Position numbers and translations under genes: made by a program. From contig CM066919.1 in assembly GCA_033964015.1 (NCBI GenBank), positions 19,284,146 through 19,348,145 of the forward strand: a stretch of DNA of 64,000 bases, written 5' to 3'. This document shows positions 57,501-64,000 of the stretch, in pieces. The notes beneath the pieces were generated by a model. That model did no database searches and had not been told where the DNA came from. It was given only the letters and a program-made list of their open reading frames with translations. Numbering within the stretch: position 1 is the stretch's first letter; each line of letters opens with the position of its first letter. The stretch is from Scolanthus callimorphus. Its lineage: Eukaryota; Cnidaria; Anthozoa; Actiniaria; Edwardsiidae.

Positions 57501-58054
57501 TGGTACCTTTTAGGGGTCAAAATCAACTAAGGGACGCCATTTTAGGTAGCTTTTAGGGGTAAAATCGAACGTTCCCGACGAGCACCCCCGCCCTAAAACT
57601 ATGGGAGTCCCCCCTTCCCGGGTCGCAACATTAACCAAACATTAATTCTCGCTCGATACTTTACCTAGTAATTTAAATTTTAACGATAGTTTTCTATTCT
57701 TGTTGTGTAGTGGGCTGCACATCCGGCTGGCATCTGTTCCGACACAGTTGTTACGTTCTTTCCACGGACAAGACAACTTGGAGTCAAGCGAAATCGCGGT
57801 GCGCGTCAATGGGGGCTCATCTAGTTACGATAACAAGTCAGGAAGAAAATGATTTCCTGAAAAAACTGTTTAATGGCTTCGCAAAAAGACTGACTCCGTG
57901 GATCGGCCTTACAGATGAGCAGAGAGAGGGTGCTTGGGTGTGGGTAGATGGCTCCCTATTGGCTGGCTACAGCAATTGGCAGGGAGGACAACCTAATGGC
58001 GGGAGGTCTCAGAACTGTGGTTATATTTTTATCTGTGAAAAGACCGTCACATAA
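51543..58054 (+). CDS. Type II membrane collagen - Ig - C-type lectin protein (one frameshift)
   Basis: Exons are 51543-51738, 52500-53174, 54724-55253 and 57711-58054; every intron is phase 1, the classic arrangement for shuffled modules. The N-terminus has a short cytoplasmic part, a hydrophobic anchor (about 15-27) and a charged helical stalk. Exon 2 codes for 25 uninterrupted Gly-X-Y triplets and an Ig domain with its two cysteines (LHCSVSG...YECSA). Exon 3 codes for two more Ig domains. Exon 4 begins a C-type lectin domain ([16 protein letters not shown]). Exon 3 lacks one C in the run 54812-54814, which breaks the first Ig of that exon; the frames on both sides are clearly homologous to Ig. 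The lectin ends early: 51 nt coding for the conserved WLSYRCSDND part are missing, though intact versions lie just downstream. About 581 residues. Likely a cell-surface adhesion or recognition protein; the partner is unknown. Confidence 0.82.
52006..52082. mobile_element. 77-bp foldback element in intron 1 of the collagen-lectin gene
   Basis: TACCCTGCGATCAGTGGTTT on the left faces AGGAAACCTCTGCTCGCAGG on the right. Confidence 0.65.
53590..53769. mobile_element. 180-bp foldback element in intron 2 of the collagen-lectin gene
   Basis: CTGCTTGCAGGTGATACTGG and its inverse CCAGTACCGCCTGCAAGCAG are the ends, with GCGAACGGACCGGG / CCCGGTCCGTTCGC inside. Confidence 0.75.
53865..54007. mobile_element. 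143-bp foldback element with ACACTTAATGACTGCTCCC arms
   Basis: The arms pair over most of their length, including GGGAAACATCAGTTTTGTTT against AAACAAAACTGATGTTTC, around a centre with CCCGAGACGAAGTCGAGGG. Confidence 0.75.
54240..54302. repeat. Palindrome with CAATATTCCCCGA arms
   Basis: CAATATTCCCCGACCAGTCA faces TGGCTGATCGGGGAATATTT. Same intron as the two foldback elements before it. Confidence 0.6.
54430..54548. mobile_element. TIR element with TAAAGGCCCATCA ends
   Basis: TAAAGGCCCATCACCAACCT on the left faces TTTTTGATGGGCCTTTA on the right, with CCTTTGCG / CGCAAAGG inside. Confidence 0.65.
55590..57339. mobile_element. TIR element, AGGGACGTGTCATTATTTA family (copy 3 of 3) in intron 3
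   Basis: 1750 bp with the same inverted ends, G- and C-runs and GCGCGAAGCGCGCC hairpins as copies 1 and 2. It lies wholly within intron 3 of the collagen-lectin gene and makes up most of that intron. No transposase. Confidence 0.78.
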
Positions 58055-58735
58055 CTCGGTATATCACTTACATACGGGGTGGGACTTGCCGAGCTTTCCA
58101 AGATATACCATTCGACCCGGGTTGGTGAGGCATCGTGACCTAATGGCGGGAGGTCTCAGAACTGGGGTTATATTTCCAGTACTGATAGAAACTGGCTTAG
58201 TTATAGATGCAGCGATAATGACTTTTTTATCTGTGAAAAGACCGTCACATAACTCGGTATATCACTTACATACGGGGTGGGACTAGCCAAGCTTTCCAAG
58301 ATATACCATTCGACCCGGGTTGGTGAGGCATCGTGACCTAATGGCGGGAGGTCTCAGAACTGTGGTTATATTTCCAGTACTGATAGAAACTGGCTTAGTT
58401 ATAGATGCAGCGATAATGACTTTTTTATCTGTGAAAAGACCGTCACATAACTCGGTAATCACTTACATACGGGGTGGGACTAGCCGAGCTTTCCAAGATA
58501 TACCATTCGACCCGGGTTGGTGAGGCATCGTGACCTAATGGCGGGAGGTCTCAGAACTGTGGTTATATTTCCAGTACTGATAGAAACTGGCTTAGTTATA
58601 GATGCAGCGATAATGACTTTTTATCTGTGAAAAGACCGTCACATAACTCGGTATCACTTACATACGGGGTGCGACTAGCCGAGCTTTCCAAGATATACCG
58701 TTCGACCCGGTGAGGCACCGTGAGACACGCTATGA
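57991..58735 (+). repeat. Four tandem copies of the lectin-domain 3' end
   Basis: Units start with ACCTAATGGCGGGAGGTCTC at 57991, 58138, 58336 and 58533, spaced 147, 198 and 197 bp. Units 2 and 3 code in frame for the expected lectin end (NWLSYRCSDNDFFICE) and a stop. Unit 4 has lost a base in the T run at about 58617-58621. Unit 1, the one joined to the rest of the exon, lacks exactly 51 nt of this. Confidence 0.88.
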
Positions 58736-61300
58736 GTGCACGGCATGTTACAGTGCATACGACTACCCCAATCAAGGCCACCCAAGCAAATTTTCTTAAA
58801 AATCAGCCAATCACGATGGAATATTTGGACAACAGAAGCAACACAAATTTTTTCCAATTTTAGTGAAAAACGCACGATTTTTTACTTGAATTCCGTAATA
58901 AGCATAAGAATAGGTTGAGAAACATTTTCTTCCCTAAAATGCACCTCCAATTAATGTAAAATATGATCATAAATATGTCTATAAAATTTGTTTACAAGCG
59001 AAATTAAAATCAACGTGTGAACACGAATGCGCATGCGTAAAAACCCAGATATATAAATTAGAGCGCCTTATATAGACATTGTTGCAGTGCAGAAAGACAT
59101 CACATTGACCCCCAAAGGTCGCAGAAAGACTAAGTAGACTATGTGTCTATGTGTCCCACATGGAAAACGTGATCACCAACCAGGCCTATATATATGTAGA
59201 GGGATGTAGAGAGACCGTTAGTTGTTCACTACTCATTACAAGGGGCGTCTGTATAAATGGTCTGGTGGCCGGGCGTTCCCTCACCTAGGTCCCTGGACCG
59301 AGTCCCTGAGTTGCTACTGAACACTAACATCGAGGCACTAACATCGAGGATAGCGACTGTCAGGGCTGAAATCTCTGGCGTGGTCGTAAGAACTGTACCC
59401 ACGGTCGCCATACGACGCTTCAGCTCTGTCTGGAAGTATGGTCCTTTTACGTTTTGCATGCTCTAAATATTTGATCGGCTCCAGGGCATTTATGGAGCGT
59501 ACGCAAAGAAAAAAAAAGCACAGCCTTGGGCATACACAGGATTTTTCAAATCTACAGGCCAAGTTCATGAATGCAAAACAATACTTGTAACAATTTGCAG
59601 GCCCTTACATGTAGGCCTTAATAGCGGTATTCACTGTTTATCAACATTGCCATTGTAATGCTGTGCCAACCGTAGATTGAACAACGCCCTTTGTTATGTG
59701 AACCAATCGATCTATGGTTGACACATAATAACAATGGATGACGTCAGCGTGAATAGCGCGATAGACTGCTTACGCCATTGTTGGTTGTTATTGCATGGAT
59801 GTGTTGCTCTCGCTATAAAGACACGGTGCTGAGACTATCTGTTGCATTCATTTGTTATTTTACATTTAACATTCACAGTTACAAATGGCTATTTTCCCCT
59901 AAAACAAGGTTGGTTTCGGCATGCATCACCCCACCCCCACTAAATCGGGTCCCATTCGAGTGCAGATGTTTTTACCACTTCGCTATTCGTTATACGTTTT
60001 TTGATTTGTGATATATGAACATTGCATTGTCTAATATGTACCTATCTACAGTTTACTGGTGAATTCAGGATGCCCTTCCATCACCAGGCTTAAGTCACGT
60101 GACACAGTGGTGACGTCATAGGCGTTTTGAGGAAGATGCGTAAGGACTGGGGTGAGGTCTTGTTGACACCATCTGAAAATAATAAAAGCTTCCTGTCAGT
60201 ATTCTAAAGTTCCAAGGACAGGGGTGTTGGTGGTGATGGAGGGGGGGGGGGGGGGGGGACTCTAGACTTGACAGGCTAGATGTCAAAAATTAACAGGGTG
60301 ACAGCTTTGACACCTTCGAGCTCGCCACGCCGCTCTGGCCTCTTCGCGGTGATTTGAAATGGTAGGTACAAGTAACCAGCGCGCGTTAGTGAGGGACTAT
60401 ATCAACAGCATAAATTTTTTTTCAATCGATCCGAAAAGTATTTATCCCCCCCCCCCCCCCACACACACACACCACATCATATTACACAGGGAATGTCTGC
60501 AGAAACCCATTTTACTCATTTAGAGCACTTCCCATGAGTGTGCCTTAGAAAATTTAGCTTTTCCTATGGATCGGTTTCTGCAGAAAATCCCTGTATTATC
60601 CATAGTAATTAGCTGTTCCTCCCAATTGTTATGGATAATTTTAGACATTGTCTCGCAATTTATGCTGTTGTGCATCGGTGCGTTCTGTATCAAAATGGCG
60701 GACGACTTTGAAATTGGCGCGCAAATAGTAAAAAGTTCGATACGTTGCGACAGAAACATATAAGCGAGTTGAAACGTGTAACAATGATGCATTGCATCGT
60801 TGCGTTCTGTATCAAAATGGTAGGACTTTTTTATTGCCCTACTTTATTTGAACAGGCGAGAGTTCATTATTGACCAAATATGGTCATAAACATCCACGAA
60901 TAATCCACAGATTGGTTCGCCGTTACATGTTTCAACAGTTATATGTTTCTGGTGGCGAGCTACCATTTTTAGCTATTATCAGCTCCAATTGCTCTTGCAA
61001 CTTGGGAAGGTTAGTTGCAAGATTTGCTGTTACAATGCGAGACACGTTACACTTTACTGCGATGCGTTGCAAGAAGTAGAATCTTATCCTACTTGCTGCA
61101 ACGCCGGGTTGCAGCAGTGTCTCTGCAACGTTGCAGAGGGTGTTACACGCTGAGCAATGACTCGTGCAACTTGTCTCGCAAGTTATTAAAGTATTGCGCA
61201 TCATTTTCAGTGCACCTTGTAGCAGTCTCGATGTCCTGATCTGTAGCGTTATCCCACGACGCATGCTCAACCATCAGCGCCCCTACGACAACAAATCACC
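58736..61300. other. Stretch without a supported gene
   Basis: Contains a TGTGCCAACC-type palindrome (59660-59735), poly-G (60240-60258) and poly-C/CA (60448-60472) runs, and a GTTGCA-rich imperfect inverted repeat at about 60980-61200. I see no exon with recognisable content. Confidence 0.45.
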
Positions 61301-61308
61301 TCGGGATT

Positions 61309-61676
61309 AGAGCGGTTTTCACATGACTGTCGTGAAAACAATTGCAATTGAGCACTCACTAGCCAATCAGAATCGAGAGAAATCACGACTTGCTCCTAAA
61401 TGGCTTTTTGCTCAGCCAATTGCAAGTCGAACCAATCACTAAGTAATTACACAATTATATAGAGCGACTGTAGTGAAACCAGTTGCAAAGTGATTACACT
61501 AATTCTGAATAAAACCTATAGGAGTAATTACAAAGTAATTGCAAATTACTCACGACAGTCATCTGAAATCCGCTCTTCTACATAATTCGATTGGCTGAGA
61601 AAAACGAGTAGCCAATGAGAAGGCAAAGCAATCGTAATTACATGACAAGTCTTGACAGTCATGTGAAATCCGCTCT
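61309..61676. mobile_element. Composite TIR elements of the GAGCGG family
   Basis: The left end AGAGCGGTTTTCACATGACT is answered by GACAGTCATCTGAAATCCGC at about 61556-61575 and again by GACAGTCATGTGAAATCCGC at about 61655-61674. Two elements or a nested pair. Related to 34525-34657. Confidence 0.65.
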
Positions 61677-62090
61677 AAAAGATCACAATAAAAAATAACA
61701 CCAACAAAAGCATAAGTCACTACTCGAACGAGACACTGAATTGTGTAGATCCACAGAATACCATCAGGACCTGTACGAAACAAATTTGTAAGTACTTAGA
61801 ATACTAAAGGAGTGATCCAGCCAAATGTTCTAATCATAGGTCGAATATTCTAATGTGAAAGTGTCCTTTAGAAACTAGGACACCGTTAAGTGGTAGCCAC
61901 GTTCTATTAAGATACAGCCACGTTCTATTAAGTGACGTTACACTCGTACTTCTCGGGTTCTGCTTCGCATGATGAATGTTTAGTAACCAAAATTAAAAAC
62001 CTACCACACCCAAATCCTATTGTTTTATGCAGGTCTTGAACCCTGATGCAAAACCTATACTATTTAAAAGATGGTAGCGGCATTTGAACA

Positions 62091-62223
62091 ATTTAGGGGA
62101 GTGTGGGGCTGAATGTAAGACCCGGTACAGGTCTTACATTCAAATGTAAGACCCGGTACAGGTCTTACATCCAAATGTAAAACCTGTACCGGGTCTTACA
62201 TTAAGCTACACGCTCCTCTAAAT
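62091..62223. mobile_element. 133-bp foldback element with ATTTAGGGGAG ends
   Basis: ATTTAGGGGAGTGTGGGGCT faces AGCTACACGCTCCTCTAAAT. Inside, ATGTAAGACCCGGTACAGGT occurs twice directly and once inverted. Confidence 0.75.
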
Positions 62224-63126
62224 TAATCAAATCACAACACAACCCTAGCACCAGAATTAAATAATTAGTCCCGCTCCCCAAAAATCAATTCTAAATTGTG
62301 CACTCAACTACTATTCTGTCTCAAAATTACACGAAAGTAAAAAAATATCCATTGACTATCGTTGGGAAATTTAATGTAAACAATAAATCAATACAATGAT
62401 CATGTTCAATCCCTCAGTTCAATTCTATTCAATACAAATTGTATTTCTTTCCTTTCCTTTTTCAAGAAAAAAGTCAAATTGAAACTCACAAACATCGTCA
62501 TTGCTTGTCATATTTCGCCGGCATGCAGTAATATCCAGGAAACAAATTGCCCAATCTGAATTAAGAAACTGCAACATGTTAGGAATTATGTTTACAAAGC
62601 TACTTTTAGAACAAAATAGAGCGAGAAACATTATACTATGATTAGCCGAATTCACTTCGGCTAATCAATCATGTATTCACTATTCAATCATGTACACCAG
62701 TTTAAACTGAAATTAAGCAAAAATGTACTTCAATCTCAAACATTGCGTATTTACCTGTCTTTATCCATCCCATGGACGATGTTGAACGTTCATCCCAAAT
62801 TTTGCTGGCCATCTGGTTTACAAAATGCGCAACTATTCCGCAGACATGTTTACACGGCAAGCATTGAAGCAATCTGAAATTCAAATATCCCACTGCCAAG
62901 CCCCAAAAGGCGACTCGTTGTGTTGCTCTGCTATTGGATAGAATTTCTATAGAACAAGACACTTTTGTTAACCTTTTGTTAACAAACGTTTTGTTCGGGG
63001 TAACGTTATTAGGACTTTTTGTCCATTTCTGCCATTTCTGACAATGGCACACAGAAAGCGATAAAACAGTGATAATGAGCTTTCCATAAAAACAATAGAA
63101 TTTGGGTGTGGTAGGTATGTAAACAA

Positions 63127-63225
63127 GTTCAAAACTACGGAGTCGGTCTTGCATAGAAATTCAAAACCTCCAGCTCCGCTGTCGGTTTTGAATTTCTATG
63201 CAAGACCTCCTCCTATGTTTTGAAC
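63127..63225. mobile_element. 99-bp foldback element with GTTCAAAAC ends
   Basis: GTCTTGCATAGAAATTCAAA on the left pairs with TTTGAATTTCTATGCAAGAC on the right around a short CTCCAGCTCCG loop. It lies directly downstream of the last acyl-CoA dehydrogenase exon seen. Confidence 0.75.
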
Positions 63226-63241
63226 CTATATCTAAGCTTAC

Positions 63242-63508
63242 CCATATAAATTCTAGCCAGACTAAAGGCCAAGTCTCTAGCAGCTATTGGTTGTAATATG
63301 ACGTCACTATAACGTGGTGATATGACGTCATTAAGGGCACGACCTATGACGTCACACAAAGGCTGCAATTCTTTCGTGTTTTTGCTGACTCGAGCTTGCG
63401 TGACACACAGGAGTGGAAGGCATGGATGACTTTCCCCTTGCTCTTGGCTATGGAACGCAGGACATCGAGAGAGAGGACATTTGTCGTACCTTCCCAAATT
63501 GGTAACAC
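63242..63508 (-). CDS. Acyl-CoA dehydrogenase, AidB-like subfamily (3' fragment)
   Basis: On the minus strand the acceptor CTTCTCCAG opens an exon at 63508 reading [20 protein letters not shown], a segment highly typical of AidB-like acyl-CoA dehydrogenases near the C-terminal helical domain. About 60 residues later, in another frame, [15 protein letters not shown] follows, another part typical of this family, ending at a GTAAGC donor after 63242. Two readings fit. Either one base is missing in the T run 63379-63383 and this is a single exon of 267 nt, or an intron of about 70-130 bp separates it from a 42-nt exon at 63283-63242. The enzyme would use FAD to desaturate an acyl-CoA; related animal proteins are mitochondrial or peroxisomal. 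The N-terminal part lies beyond 64000. Further exons should lie to the left, but I could not identify them. Confidence 0.72.
63299..63354. promoter_or_regulatory. Three palindromic TGACGTCA octamers at 24-bp steps
   Basis: TGACGTCA occurs at 63299-63306, 63323-63330 and 63347-63354. The octamer is the full CREB/ATF site. The sequence between the sites is not repeated. The group lies inside the acyl-CoA dehydrogenase fragment, so it may be coding or intronic; a regulatory role is only a possibility. Confidence 0.4.
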
Positions 63509-64000
63509 CTGGAGAAGCGCATATTTGAGCATATCAAGAAAGTGTTATCGTTATTTGCGTGTACGAGCGGGGTACCTTTTTTTTTTAATCTAGTCACCAG
63601 GCTCTTTGGTCGAGAAAAAATGGCGGCCAAGAAAACGCCTCTCGAACAACTGCAAGTTTTAGTGCATTTCCCTGCCTTTTATGCTAAGAAATGAGGATAT
63701 GTGAGATATGAGACTTATAGAACTTCCAAATCCCGAAAGGGGATTTCCTAGCAAGGATATTTTGCAACGTCTTGATGTGAGTTATCACGGCCTCGGAATC
63801 AAAATTATAATTTGTTTCGATTTTGGAAATACAATTTTGTCGATGCTTCATTACAAAGTGTAGCGTATCATATGAGAGGCCGACTTGGAGTGAGAACAGT
63901 TAAGGAATCGGCTAAAATACACGACAAAAATTTGTGGTAGTGAAATTGTGCACTAAGGCTGATTAGTTGTTTGCGTTCTTTGCTAGAAAAAAACATGTCA
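63509..64000. other. Presumed intron of the acyl-CoA dehydrogenase gene
   Basis: Upstream of the exon at 63508 on the minus strand. I see no further exon before the window edge. Confidence 0.4.

Noticed and set aside
62425..63154. Further acyl-CoA dehydrogenase exons on the minus strand
   Set aside because: Possible splice sites exist near 62765-62875 and 62480-62560, but the peptides do not match what is expected after the IYMG segment.
1..64000. tRNA, rRNA or viral genes
   Set aside because: Reading both strands by eye I found no convincing cloverleaf, rRNA segment, reverse transcriptase or viral reading frame; a dedicated covariance-model search was not possible.

Overview
The window is nuclear DNA of an animal and most likely of an anthozoan cnidarian, probably a stony coral; the species cannot be fixed from sequence alone. 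It is AT-rich, its genes are split by GT-AG introns, it is crowded with short terminal-inverted-repeat (TIR) elements, and no bacterial operon structure is seen. Four gene blocks can be supported, and most of the rest is repeats and introns. || Block 1 (about 0.4-34 kb, minus strand) is a tandem family of secreted cysteine-rich prepropeptides. Each copy has four phase-1 exons: a near-identical signal-peptide exon, two short acidic propeptide exons, the second ending in Lys-Arg, and one exon for a mature peptide of about 96 residues with 13 cysteines. Copy 1 enters the window only with its signal exon (465-552). Copy 2 (7650-10088) and copy 3 (14059-17006) are intact. Copy 4 (31790-34019) is frameshifted. 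The copies share a TATA plus GATA promoter, intron segments and 3' flanks. Copies 2 and 3 carry a CCAAT-box minisatellite in intron 2 (3 units against about 13). No known family name could be assigned to the peptides. || Between copies 3 and 4 (about 20.9-30.5 kb) lies a repeat-dominated region: a 117-133 bp satellite split by a 5.7-kb TIR element at a TA site, with several smaller elements nested in it, followed by a 1.9-kb TIR element. || Block 2 (42862-49113, plus) is a secreted protein with a helical charged N-terminal domain, an 8-residue EPEV(D/E)PTE repeat, an Asp/Glu-rich stretch and a strongly cationic amphipathic C-terminus. A one-base T-run change breaks the last exon. || Block 3 (51543-58054, plus) is a predicted type II membrane protein with collagen, three Ig domains and a C-type lectin domain, built from phase-1 exons. 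It carries a one-base C-run frameshift in exon 3 and a peculiar tandem repeat of the lectin 3' end. || Block 4 (63242-63508, minus) is a fragment of an AidB-like acyl-CoA dehydrogenase that continues beyond the right edge. || Blocks 1-3 all encode secreted or membrane proteins, but nothing in the sequence ties them into one pathway. The remaining DNA (about 34-42.7 kb and 58.7-63.2 kb) holds dispersed TIR elements and diverged segmental duplications with no gene I can support. Three single-base changes in homopolymer runs in three separate genes suggest that some apparent breaks are assembly errors.
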